From Narthecium ossifragum (taxonomy: Eukaryota > Streptophyta > Magnoliopsida > Dioscoreales > Nartheciaceae), in the NCBI GenBank assembly GCA_963920575.1, contig OY986973.1, positions 13,874,062 to 13,938,061 of the forward strand: a stretch of DNA of 64,000 bases. The letters are read 5' to 3'. Each line of letters opens with the position of its first letter. The stretch's first letter is position 1. The notes under the pieces were generated by a model, which was not told where the DNA came from, searched no databases, and saw nothing but the letters and a program-made list of their open reading frames with translations. This document shows, in pieces, positions 21,432 to 32,040 of this stretch. A program made the translations under genes and the position numbers.

Positions 21432-22710
21432 TGTGAGGACCCGTACCTCCAACCCGGTCTGACCATGTTAGGTCGAGGGTCCGGTTTTGTGGTTTGGCTC
21501 GGTTGGCCTTGGAATGCGATCGGTTGACCGCATCTCTGTTTTTGACCCTAGTGGCATTTTGGTAAATATGCTCCCTGGTGTTCAGTTTCACACCCGCGTT
21601 GCACACACTGCCTTTGATTGATGTATGTGATTGATTAGAACCTTAAGGGCGCTTCCGATCGGAAGATCGGAGCTCGATCGGAGAGATCGAATCGGACGGC
21701 TGTTATCGATTACAGCTTTCTATTTAAGCTTTTCTCTTTTCTCTTTCTCTCTTCCTCTCTCCTCCCTTGGGCTGCCGGCTGATGCTAGGAGCTTGGGGCT
21801 GCAGATTTTCGACGTGGATCCGCGAGGATCGGAGGCGAGGATCTCGTAGATCGGCTACTTGTCTTCACACGTAGGTGTTTCTACCCAATTCCTATGAGTT
21901 GGTAACCCTAGGATCGCCTTTTTGTGATTTGTGGCTGTTGTATGCATTGGAATGTTTTGATTTTCAGTATTCTCATTCGTTAGCATGTTTAAAAGCTATG
22001 GTTTCAGTTCCGTATTCTTTCAGATGAATTCCGTATTTTTGTCGTGTTTTCGACCGGGTTGGACTCAGATCTGATATTTCACGATCTAAGTCTGGTTTTT
22101 ATTGCATAAATGAATTCTCCACCATCAAATAGGCCTTCCTGCAAAGTTTGAATGGATTTCATCGCCGTTTGATAGATAAAATCCAACAAATTCAGTTTTT
22201 CGTCGGTTTCATCGGCTTACGGGCCATTTGATTTAATTCAAAAGATTTGATCATCCAAAGTTTGATTTCTTAGTGTTATTAGATTCCTCACATCCAATTG
22301 CACATGCCTGCCAAGTTTGGTTTGATTTCGATACGTTTTGATAGGTTAAATCCAAGAAATTGAATCTCAGGCACTATTCATCTTCCCTGCCGATATATAA
22401 AGGATCGATCTTGTTTGGGATGAAGATCGATCTTTCGTTTGTTAGTGTTCCACTCCGTCTGAAGAAGATCGATCAAGAAGATTGATCCTCTTCTTGACAG
22501 GGGGTGTGTTTTAGGAAGATCGATATTCTGGTGCCAGAATATCGATCCTTCTTCCCCAGGCATAACACCATCCTAAGGAAGATCGATCTTCTTGTGAAAG
22601 AAGATCGATCCCTCCTTCCCATGCAGGGAACACCCTTAAGGAGGATCGATCTTCCCTTCTCTCCTCGACAGGGATCATCCATGTAAATGATCGATCATCT
22701 TGGGTAAGAA
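21432..22710 (+). mobile_element. Truncated Tekay-type LTR H
   Basis: It starts TGTGAGGACCCGTACC and carries the family landmark TTTCACACCCGCGTTGCACA, like LTRs B, I and J. A TATTTAAG box is at 21721, preceded by degenerate GATCGG sites at 21657-21705. A large GATCGATC array lies at 22404-22695. It ends where LTR B starts (22711), so B inserted into or beside it. The remainder of H is not found in the window. Confidence 0.7.
22404..22695 (+). promoter_or_regulatory. GATCGATC paired-palindrome array in LTR H
   Basis: Pairs of ATCGAT cores lie at 22404/22426, 22519/22541 and 22582/22604, each exactly 22 bp apart. Cores at 22468, 22645 and 22690 are partnered by decayed sites. First members follow each other at 64, 51, 63 and 63 bp. 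Arms vary between AAGATCGATCTT, GAGGATCGATC and ATGATCGATCAT but stay symmetrical. The array lies about 680 bp downstream of the TATA-like box, so probably inside the transcribed part of the LTR. Confidence 0.6.
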
Positions 22711-22923
22711 TGTGAGGACCCGTCCCCCTACTCCTGTGGCTCGTCGTGGACCGCAAGGGAAATTTGATAAATTGCGCCCTGTCACTTGTTTCACACCCGC
22801 GTGTGCACACACTGACCGTGTTTGTGGTAATGTTTGGTTAGAACGGTTAGTGGGACCCGGGATCAAAAGATCCGGACTTAGGCTTGAGTTCTTGCCTAAG
22901 TTTAGCTTTCAGCACAAAAAGGA

Positions 22924-23049
22924 TCGATCTTTTCTAGCTAAGAGATCGATCTTCTTGTGCCAGAAAGTCAAGGTGTGATCGTCATGAAGGACCAATCTTT
23001 GCCTAAGGGAAGATCGATCATTCATAAGTCGGTTCGTTTGCCTATAAAG
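22924..23049 (+). promoter_or_regulatory. LTR B U3: GATCGATC pairs and TATA box
   Basis: ATCGAT cores at 22924/22945 (21 bp) and 23014 (with a decayed ACCAAT partner 23 bp before) end 24 bp upstream of TATAAAG at 23043-23049. This mirrors the U3 arrays of the unrelated Athila LTRs. Confidence 0.55.
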
Positions 23050-23393
23050 CAGACGAGACTTTCTTCCTTGAATCCCTTTTGAAATCCGGAGATCTGAGCT
23101 CAGATCTTGCGATTTTTGAAGGCGTTTGAGGATGATACAAGGCCTAGATGCTTGGATTTAAGCTGCTCTTGCTCCGATAGGGATTCCTACCTACTTTTAT
23201 TTCCGGGTTTTTGGAGTTTCCAGTTTGATTGTGTTCTTTTACATAGATCTCTAAATACGCATGTTGGTTTTACGTGATTTAACCGGTTTTGGACTCGTGG
23301 GATCTTGGTCTATCAGATCCCAAAGTTTGGTTGTGTTTGGATGTATCTTCCGGCGGTATTCCTCGTCGGAAGGGCGTCGGAGAACCCATCCGG

Positions 23394-23695
23394 ATCGATC
23401 CTTCTTGAGGAAGGATCGATCCCTCTGGGTTGGCCATGCTGCGCCCGATGAAGGATCGATCCTCTGCTTGGAGAAGATCGATCCTGGGTCTTGGGTAGCA
23501 TGGTTACCCTTCGTTGCGAAGAAGATCGATCTTCCTGTGAGGAAGGATCGATCTTTCTTGGTGCGACATGAAGGACACCCTCTGTCTCGAGAAAGATCGA
23601 TCTTCCTGGGGGGAAGGATCGATCTTGTTTGGCTCGATAATGAGGGAAGCTCACTGTTACTTAAAAGATCGATCTTTTCTTAGAAAAAGATCGAT
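23394..23695 (+). repeat. Regular array of paired GATCGATC palindromes in LTR B
   Basis: Five consecutive pairs of ATCGAT cores lie at 23394/23415, 23455/23477, 23525/23547, 23596/23618 and 23668/23690. Within-pair spacings are 21, 22, 22, 22 and 22 bp. Pair-to-pair steps are 61, 70, 71 and 72 bp. The arms are purine-pyrimidine mirrored (GAAGATCGATCTTC or AAGGATCGATCC). The sequence between pairs is not conserved, so this is not a simple tandem repeat. It lies about 350 bp downstream of the TATA box. Confidence 0.75.
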
Positions 23696-24848
23696 CCTTT
23701 AGCAGCAGGGAGGGTTTTTCATGACCTTTGCCCGCGGGGGTTGGTATGTCGGTTTTCCTTACCGCTTTATACCTTGTACATATGTTTAAGCATGTTAGCC
23801 CTATAATAGGGCAGTGGTGAACTGGGGGAGTGATGACTCCCGGGATGTTTAGAATAAACGGCCGAGTAGCCCTACAGCTTTCCCTAGCCGTGCATGCCGG
23901 CGTGCGCCGAGGGCTTTACCTGTTATATATGTGAGCTGTTGTTTGCGGGGCTGCTTCCCGGTGCAGGTTTTCTGGTGGACTGCTGGCAGTTGGTGGTGGT
24001 ACCACTGCAGCAGCTCCCTAGACCTTATCTATTAGTTCACCACCCCGGGGCGACAGGGTGCCGTGCCCAGACCTTGTCTTTGTATATCATCACATACTGT
24101 TGCATGTTTATCTGTATTATCCTGCGCATGTTCATACATGCATTGTGTTGTGCATTAGTTGCATCTGTGTAGGGCGTTGCCGATCCGGGGCTTTCGGGTA
24201 GCCCGGATCTAGCTCTAGGACCGTTGCGAGTAGCTTGGTCCAGGACTCGATTTGTAGTATTCAGTCATTTTCGATGATAGGGTTAGATGACCTGAATACA
24301 TGTTGTTTGATGTTTAGAGGTCGTGTCTGCGTCGAGCCAGATGTTGTGGGTGCAACCGGTGTCGATTCTTGTCTTTGGGGGCCGTCGAAGGAGTCTAGCC
24401 CAGGCAGTGTTTGTTCCTGCCCGCACTAGGTGTATCCAGGATTGGCTCAGTCCCTTGGGGTGACAATGGTTGGGTATGCATAGGGATACCGACACTGTTG
24501 AGGGCGATGTTATGGAACCCTTGCAGCATACCCAAGTCTTGCTTGAGGGCGACACTGTTGTGTTCCCTACCTTGTGAGTGTCGTAGTGTAGTGTCCCTGC
24601 TGAACTTAGTGCTCACTCCTACTCGGGCTGCGTTTTGCATGTGCTGGCTCTAGCTCTTTTTCGGTCGCCCCTACCGGGCCGGTGTTTGGTGACGTGGCGG
24701 CGTCTGGCGGTGCTTGAGAGGTGGCGATCTTTACAACTTTACACCTTTTTGTTATAGATAGTCTCCTACGGGAGTGATAAATGTATAATTTCCCTGTTTT
24801 GAGGTTTTGTAATATATGACAGTTCAGTCTTTGAGTTTTGTATTTGTA

Positions 24849-24876
24849 CTAGTAAATGCCCGTGCCTACGTCACGG
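24849..24876 (-). terminator. Helitron 3' terminus with hairpin and CTAG end
   Basis: In minus-strand order this is a stem of CCGTG/CACGG with a 7-nt loop, then a short AT-containing spacer, then CTAG followed by the target T. This is the standard signal for the end of rolling-circle strand transfer. Confidence 0.8.
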
Positions 24877-24879
24877 ACA

Positions 24880-27800
24880 CTCATGTAAAACAGCACAAAA
24901 TATTTAGTATTTCTAAACAAAAATTTCGGTAAAACCTCCCCTATACCGAGGGCTAAATGAGACAATCCTAAAACATTCATCGAGTATAAAAATTAAATAA
25001 CACTATAAAAGAGGACGAACATTGTCCTCGGAGCAAACCTTGTCCCCACAAACCACACAAACTACACAATCATAATATAAAAGGGGCGAACATTGTCCCC
25101 CAAAAACCACAGCCATTTTTGAACTAAAGCCAAAAGATGTATGAAAACCAAACTAAATAAAAGCAGTATGCAGCTGAATTCAGAATGTATAGCTATAGGT
25201 TCTAGCATTCGAATACCATCAAGCTTCATACCTTATACATAAAAAAAAGCAAGAGAAGAACAATTTAGCAGACAAAACTCCATGAGTAGCAACTCCTAGG
25301 ATTCAAATGCCAACCTTCATACCTTATGCATAAAAAAAGCAAGAGAAGAACAATTTAGAAAGCTCAATGCCTAATTAAGCGGTGAAGAGGCGGCCATAAG
25401 GTGAATCAGATGGAGTCTGCCACCCTTGATTATGAATCAAAACCCAAGCAAATAATTCATGTTTTCGTGGTCCAATAGACGAAAGAGGCACCTCTCAGAT
25501 AATTAGAAATTGTAGCTAATTATGAAATTGCAGCAAAAACAGATTGAAATTGCACTCAGGTAAGCAAAACACATTCATATACAAAGTTATGAGTTTAATG
25601 TCAGTCCAAAAGATGAATTGAAATCCTAACCTGAGTTAGGCAGAGAAGGTAATATAGAAACAACAATGCCATGCTGAAAACCTTTATCTTACCAAATTGT
25701 CTATGGCTTATATGTACAACTCAATCATCCATGAAGAAAAAGTTATAGTCCTAGCAAGAGGAAAGCATATATCTTACCAAATCGCAGCCATTTCGTGCAC
25801 TTTCCTCTCCCTCTTCTCCTTCCCTAGCTCTGACCTTTGTCAAATCTCGTCCTCTAAGGAACTGCAAATTGGATGCACATGATTTCTTCCAATGATCGAA
25901 GCGCTAGAATCTGAAAAGCCGATATTTTGCTCAAAAAACAATGAGAAAAGGAATCTGAAAATCCCATCAGAATGGAATGCAATCCCGTTGGGTATTGCCC
26001 AAAATCAGCAGATTTGTTTTGTTAACAAAGACATTAGTGAATAACTTCATTAATTCACAATAGTCTATTCCACTTCCACTTCACTAAATAAGAAATCAAT
26101 CTATCCAATTCCTTAAAACATTGATTCGAATAGATGAATTGGAAAGAATGGAGATGGAATAGAATCAAGAAGGAGCACCTTGCATCCAAGAGAACATAAC
26201 CGGAATGAATGCAGGAGACTCCGACCACAAATCTCGCATGTATTGGTGACCCCCTTGCCTGGCCTTGGCTACGGCTTCTCATTGAGGAAGACACCCTTAT
26301 CACAAAGGAAACAAAAGAAAAAACTCGAATAAAAAAACTCATTCTTTCCATCATCGAACAATCTCTAATGCGTAAGAGATGGAGATTGATACAGACCTGG
26401 ACGACATAGTACTCCGACACCATCTCCAGCCGCTCAAGCGTCGGGAACTCATAAAAATCCAAACGACTCAATGTGAAGATGAATGGACCAACTATTCTCA
26501 GGAAAGGCCAGGGGCATCTACATATTTCACCATCCAGGGGCATCTTTGGAACAATGTATTAGTGAGGGCGAAATCAAATCAAACTTTGGCAAATAAATGT
26601 CGTTGAAAATGATAAGCTTCTTCATTGGGCATATCAAAAGTGGCAGTTAGCTGCAATCAAGATGGAAGCAAAATTATCAGAAAAAGTATTTTCGAGCGAG
26701 CTACCTGATACTAAACATGCATTTTCGAGTGAGCTGACCCATTTAAGGTAAATGGCTTTTGCGGATTCCATGTTAACTCAAGTAAGAGTTCTAATGATTC
26801 AGGATCCTAGTTCAAAATTAACATCAAACCAGTTCATGAAAACAATCAAATTTTATGTAAAAAGTAGGTAGTAAAGGAAATACAGTTACTTGAAAGCGAA
26901 AAATTGATTAGGAGTTCCAAGAAGATCACCAGGCCTTAAGTTGCATCCATTAATAGTGTGATGTGCAAGCTGCTGTGTCAACGTCCAGTATCTGGTAAAA
27001 TTTATGCAAAGCTCAATTCCCCCCATCACAGATTCCCAAAAATAAACTACAATTGCCGCAATAAGCATTAAGAAAATTTTAATAGAATTCAAGCAAAATC
27101 TGATTGTATGAGAGGAACTTCAAACTGCACAATTTTCAATATAGTATAGCATGCATCTCAATCAAGAGCAATCATAACACCAAAAGGCATGCTAAAATAC
27201 TGTATGAATGCTTGAAGTCCATTGTGTTTTTTCTTAAACTCTACTTGGGATAACATAGTGTTGAAGAGTATTATTTCACACCAATACAGAAAAAAATTCA
27301 GGAATGAGAGCTGAAACCCATGAAAGGATCGAGCACAATGTACCTTCAATTGGTTTGAAAAGGAGCAAATGAAAGCAATCAGAACAAACATGCTTGAGAA
27401 ACATAGCTGTGCCAATAAAGAATCCACACATGAAACCTATATGAGAGTTGTCACCAATGTACTAATTATGCTGTCAAAAACTGAAGAATAAATTCACAAC
27501 AAAATCAACCCACATGTAAAGATCAGCTTAAGTTAATCAGAAACCGAAGAATAAATTCACCAAGGACATTAAGCATCTGATTTCTGAACCCTGCATGTTT
27601 ATAGGCCCATTTGCACACATTAGAACATAGGATATATGAAGAGGTGCAAAATGATTGAAAAAGTCCTAAAAGTCAATCAACCAAGCTCGACAACTGTCTT
27701 GTCCTTGAAAATTAATCACAATCAACACAAATCACAGCATTAGCTAAATCATACATCAGCTTTTCCTTCTCAACCAACTGTGGTCCTGTTGTATCAGTTG

Positions 27801-28000
27801 CATCAGATATAGCTCTAGAAGAAGTCCTAAAAGTCAATCAACCAAAACATGAATAAAATATCAATAGCAGTTCCTAATGATATAATATAATCATATCATT
27901 TAATCAATGTATACATGCAAAAAATGGAACAAACTAACATCTGAGATCACTTTTATCATCAATTCAGAGAGAAAACTACTTGTATAGAATTTTTCATTCC
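24880..28000 (-). other. Helitron interior without recognisable genes
   Basis: The stretch is AT-rich with only short open frames. A minus-strand open piece at 26055-26543 contains EFPTLERLEMVSEYYVVQ, which looks exon-like but which I cannot assign. Local duplications are visible: the stretches around 25230-25275 and 25313-25360 are near copies. The segment AAAAGTCAATCAACCAA occurs at about 27668 and about 27830. Probably captured intronic or intergenic DNA. Confidence 0.4.
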
Positions 28001-28041
28001 TCCCCAACTCTATAGAATTCACACATGATTGGCTTCAATAA

Positions 28042-28591
28042 GTTCACTGAGAAGTACCCCTAGAAGTTAGAAGAATGAAAAAGAGAAGCTACCTTCGGCA
28101 TCAGACCATTGTTTGAGGATTCAATGGCACAGGAACCATGCCCCAATACTTTTTCTAGATCAACTCCAGCCCTCTCTAGATGGTTTCTTCTGAAAGTTAG
28201 AGAGAAGAAATTAGAAGATGCAAAGATTGGAAAAAATACATAAATAAGGATGAGAGGTGACACAATATCTGAAACAATATTTTAAATATCTGGAACACAC
28301 CTCCATAATAATCCCTTGCTCCTTCCACACCAAAACTTAGGTCTGCAATAAAAATGTGAAAACTAATTTAGGTGGAGAAATTATTATGCAAAAACAAAAT
28401 AGCTCGTAAAAAATGTAGGTGGAGAAATTACCCTAGGGACTGGAGCCATCCATCACCTCATCTTCTCCTCACATTCATCACTGCAGATCTGTTGATTAAA
28501 ACAACACCAAAAGATCTCTAACAATGGTCTGATGCCAAAGGTAGCTTCTCTTTTTCATTCTACTAACTTCTAGGGGTACTTCTCAGTGAAC
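28042..28591. repeat. 72-bp inverted repeat in the Helitron
   Basis: Bases 28042-28113 and 28520-28591 are inverted copies with only a few mismatches, separated by about 406 bp. Transcripts across it could fold into a long hairpin. It may have arisen by inverted duplication during gene capture. Confidence 0.8.
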
Positions 28592-29106
28592 ATATATGTA
28601 ACAATGCTAAGTGAAATCTATCTCACCTCGGAGCAAGAAGCACCCTTCTTCTGGGATACTTCTTTTGATTTTACAGATTCAACCTTTGCATGAGCAAGCA
28701 ACCTGAATAAAAATAGAAAACAATTAAGGGTAAGTCCAGATTAATCATAAAAGCCAATTTTAAACCCGGTTTTGAGATTATCACTACATGCAGTACAGTA
28801 AAATGAGTACATAGCAAGTGCAACTAATGCATATAAAGTACGAATCTACTAAGATACTGATCATAAGGTAAAGAAACCACCTCCACAGTAGAATCACTTT
28901 CGAATCAAGGAGTTTCTCAATTCTTCTGATTTCAGACATATCGAAACCAGAGATCTGTTGCATCGAACTTGCATATAGTTGAACATATTGACACCGAAGC
29001 TAACAGAGATGCTTAATTCTTTCCAAAGAAGAGCAGTTTCCAACAAAAAGAGCAATATAGAGGCACAAAAATGCTTGGATAGCTAGACAAAAAAACATGG
29101 TCATCA

Positions 29107-29158
29107 TTTGGGCTTCCTACCTATTGATCTCGATCCTCAGTTAGGTAGGAAGCCCAAA
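29107..29158. repeat. Perfect 16-bp stem-loop
   Basis: TTTGGGCTTCCTACCT (29107-29122) is mirrored exactly at 29143-29158 with a 20-nt loop. It is too short to be a complete MITE and may be a remnant of one. Confidence 0.8.
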
Positions 29159-29254
29159 GAACAATATAGAGGCGCAAATGCAAATAATCCCAAACATATT
29201 GCTATAGTGCCGCGCAATTTTGTGTTAGTTTGCAGAAATTTGAGGAAATGGTGC

Positions 29255-29291
29255 AAAAAAAAAAAAAAGGGGGGGGGGGGGGGGGGGGGGG
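29255..29291. repeat. A14-G23 homopolymer junction
   Basis: Fourteen A are followed directly by 23 G. The exact length is liable to sequencing or assembly error. It lies inside the Helitron, upstream of the captured exons in minus-strand order. Confidence 0.8.
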
Positions 29292-29907
29292 AATGAGGGT
29301 CAAGCTGAGGAGGAGAAGAGAAGAGAAGAGGGAAGAGTACTGAGTAGATCGGAACCTTGGTGTTACTTGCTCTAACTGGCCGACGGTGGAGCTTGCAAGC
29401 TTAAGGATCGCTGATCTAGCTGGTAATTCCATGCCGGCTTCACCTCCAAACCTACTGCTATTTTCTTTTGTTACATGCATGTCTAGAAGCAAATTATAAA
29501 ATCTGATTTAATCAAAATGCTTAGATGATTTCACATCGACGGTATCTAAAAACCTCATATTGCATATTCCTAAAAAAGTTTAAAACCCGATTAGCCTTTC
29601 TTAATGTTACATTTTTTAACTATAACCCAACACCCTCCCTTCTGACATGCCTCCTTATCTAAAGCTAAACCAGAGAACTCTACTTTGAACCAAATAAAAG
29701 GTGAACAGAGCATCTTCTAGCAGTAAAATATACAAACACATAATAGGTGTGCCAAGCATGGTTAGAGAGGTTTCTTATAGGTCTGTAGAACTTTCATCCA
29801 TTGGAAAAGCAAGGATTCTACATACAAACCACCTACATTAAATCTAGGAAAATGTATAAAAACCAACAAAACTTTTGAATCTATGACAATGTTTTCTTGA
29901 AACAAAC

Positions 29908-30031
29908 CTGATCCGCTGAGACCTATGATCCAAACAACACAGCCCTTTTGATTAAGCAGCTTCTGCCTATCAAGCTTCCCCACCAAACACTCTTGCCAGA
30001 AGATGTTGGTAGACTTCCCAACAGAAGACAT
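29908..30031 (-). pseudogene. Captured APS kinase exon
   Basis: The minus-strand translation contains KSTNIFWQECLVGKLDRQ, then LLNQKGCVVWIIGLSGSG. This is the start of the plant adenylyl-sulfate kinase domain, ending inside the ATP-binding P-loop. The reading stops at an AG-GTTTGT junction at 29908/29907, a good exon-intron border, so one exon with its donor site was taken up. The rest of the P-loop and the catalytic domain are absent. The intact enzyme makes PAPS for sulfation; this piece cannot. It starts with an ATG at 30031. Confidence 0.75.
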
Positions 30032-30489
30032 TGAATCCTAATCAAATCACACTCAAATTAAGCAATTTGAAACCAAATTCCAACAGCCCAAACAAATTCC
30101 AAACATGGGTTTGTGAAATCTTTAAACTCAAGAATCTCCCTTTTCCATTCACCGGAACCCATTGCAGCCGTTCTCCCGACCTCGCCTTGCTTCCCGCTGT
30201 TACTCGGCCCGTTCACCTTCTCCCCATGAACAGCACCGCCCCTCCTTCTTCCTCTCCTTCTCACTGCGCTGTCCTACAGTTAATCAACAACAAAATAAGA
30301 GAGAAATCACTAATAGAAGATGCATGCTCGGAATGGAGTCGGCAGGGCTGAGAGGTGGGGGAGTGGTGGCGGCCCCGGCGAGAGAAGAATAAATGATCTT
30401 TGGAGCTTGCGCGGAGACGTCACCACGGAGGCCGACGCCGGCCCGATCGGCGGCAAATAGTGAAAGGGAGAGGGCCAAGGAGATAGAGA

Positions 30490-30960
30490 GGGGACCTTGA
30501 CGCTCTCTCTCCCTGCATAGGCCAACACGCGCATCGACCCCTTGCACGTGTTGCTCGCGTCGCCCACCAGGAACGTGAGGGCGTAGAGCCGGCCCGGCGT
30601 GGTGCTGGCGTTCTACGAGATGGCACTCTCCGTGCCGGCGAGGAGGTCGACGACGCGGCGGCCACTGGGGACGGAGAAGTGGGCGGGGTCGATTTACTTC
30701 ACGGCCTTCGGAGAGTCCACCGTCCAGCTGGGAAGCGGCGTGTAACTGCCAACTGGAGCATCAGCGGCATGCATGCTGGGCCGTCTTCGGTTCCGGGGTT
30801 GTGGATCACCAGCTCTGCATCGGATTGCGCCGCCGTGAAAGCCCAGGCGTAGGAATCCCAGCCATTGCTGCTGTACATGGTTTGGATGGGGAGCACGTCG
30901 ACGTCGGTCGCCACCGACACATTGGTCCGCTCCGCAGCGACCCCATCCTGTTGCTCTGTT
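30490..30960 (-). pseudogene. Captured DUF642 cell-wall protein gene fragment
   Basis: In minus-strand order the first piece reads ERTNVSVATDVDVLPIQTMY, SSNGWDSYAWAF and VIHNPGTEDGPAC, the end of the first DUF642 domain. The second reads PLPSWTVDSPKAVK, then IDPAHFSVPSGRRVVDLLAG and GDASNTCKGSMRVLAYAGRE, from the second domain. The link between them is deleted and the frame changes. Two in-frame stops (after AVK, and in the AIS segment) disable it. DUF642 proteins are secreted plant cell-wall proteins. The fragment is much more GC-rich than its surroundings, and its signal peptide and C-terminal end are missing. Confidence 0.82.
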
Positions 30961-31294
30961 CTCGTTGTTCTCGTAGAAGCGGCCATCCAAGCCCGTCGGT
31001 CCGGAGCCATTGGGGACAAAGGTGTGGGGAGGAAGGGGCGGGGCAGATGTTCTGCGGCTGCGTAGTTGGCTTCGATTGATGCCGGAGCGACGATGTTGGG
31101 GGTCCTGGCGAAGGGGACGTTGGAAGTGAAGAAGAGGAAGACAGAGGGCGGCGCGTTGGTGATGGAGGACGGCGCCGGGGGGAGAGATGAGCGCGACAGA
31201 CGTGCGAGGACGGCGAGGTCGATGGCGTCGTGCGACGGCGTGGAGGTGGCGTCGGACGACGGCGAGGTCGATGGGTGGTCGGGGACGGCGCGAC

Positions 31295-31375
31295 TGAGGG
31301 CGAGGTCGGCGTCGACGCGGTTGAGGGCGAGGTCGGCGTCGACGCGGCTGAGGGCGAGGTCAGCGACGGCGCGGT
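31295..31375. repeat. 27-bp tandem repeat, three copies
   Basis: Copies start at 31295, 31322 and 31349. The third is diverged. It lies in a GC-rich stretch (30960-31540) upstream of the DUF642 fragment. On the minus strand the stretch has a long open frame with no recognisable domain, apparently a by-product of base composition. Confidence 0.8.
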
Positions 31376-31839
31376 TGGGGTCGGGCGAGGTTGGGGTCGG
31401 GCGACGTGGGGAGAGGAGAGGGGATGGACGAAGAGGAACAGAGAGGGAGAGAGGGGGATGGGTGAGGGTGAGGGTGAGGGATAGAGGGAGAGGGGAGAGG
31501 GGACGGCTGGACGTGAGACGGGACTCACGTCCCATCACTCTCTCTCTCAGCTGCTAATGGGCGGGAAAGGGTGCGAAGTTTGAAGGGATGAAATTTTAAA
31601 ATTGAATCTGAACCGTTGGATGTGTTTGTAGGCAAATCCTGACCACTCTTTATGTTTTATGGGGGAGACATTTCAAAAAACGTCTTTCCTTATATAATAG
31701 ATGAATACAGGATGATTAAGAATTGTTAGGATAACCACTACGATTAGAGAGAAACCTCGCCAAAATTTCCGCAGTAGCTTAGGTTCCGCTTCGCGTCGCC
31801 CGGCCCGGTTGGGCCTGCGCGGGTCAGGGCGCGACAACT

Positions 31840-31851
31840 TCGTATCAGAGC
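31840..31851 (+). other. Initiator-Met primer site of element B
   Basis: TCGTATCAGAGC differs by one base from the canonical TGGTATCAGAGC primer site. It lies three bases after the LTR end. This primer use separates element B (Tekay/Del) from the tRNA-Asp primed Athila elements around it. Confidence 0.8.
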
Positions 31852-32040
31852 ATAGATTGTAGATCCCAGGGTATTAGGATCAGGATTCGGTTGAGATTGA
31901 GCGTGGAATGGGTTAGTTCTATATCTAGAACATCCTTGCATGCTCCTTGTGATGTGTTATACTTTTCTTCTTTATTAATGTGTTGTTTGTTTTGCCGTTC
32001 GGACGAGTGAAAGCTCGTTTGCTATTGGTGATCGTGCAGA

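Larger units (their letters stand above)
24849..31701 (-). mobile_element. Non-autonomous Helitron carrying host-gene fragments
   Basis: On the minus strand it starts TCTATTATATAAGG right after an A and ends in CTAG right before a T, as Helitrons do. A short hairpin (CCGTG, 7-nt loop, CACGG; 24860-24876) lies just inside the 3' end. It sits in the LTR of element B, and solo LTRs I and J show the uninterrupted arrangement. No Rep/helicase ORF is present, so it depends on another Helitron. It contains an APS-kinase exon and a DUF642 gene remnant. Confidence 0.88.
22711..31836 (+). mobile_element. 5' LTR of Tekay element B, split by a Helitron
   Basis: The LTR starts TGTGAGGACCCGTCCC at 22711 and ends GGGCGCGACA at 31836, directly before the primer site. 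Its two parts, 22711-24848 and 31702-31836, total 2273 bp and align in order with solo LTRs I (2424 bp) and J (2441 bp). These have no interruption at the equivalent place. The gap is filled by the Helitron at 24849-31701. TATAAAG is at 23043-23049. Confidence 0.88.

Noticed and set aside
22378..22978. Overlapping open frames rich in DRSF and RSIF on both strands
   Set aside because: They are translations of the GATCGATC array, open because the palindrome encodes the same residues in both directions. They show no domain or codon bias.
23394..23695. A CRISPR array
   Set aside because: Regular spacing of short palindromes superficially resembles repeats and spacers, but the repeat is only about 10-14 bp, the setting is a plant LTR, and no cas genes exist.
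30806..31557. Several long GC-rich frames on both strands upstream of the DUF642 fragment
   Set aside because: Open frames on both strands come from high GC and the 27-bp repeat. Only the DUF642 part is recognisable.
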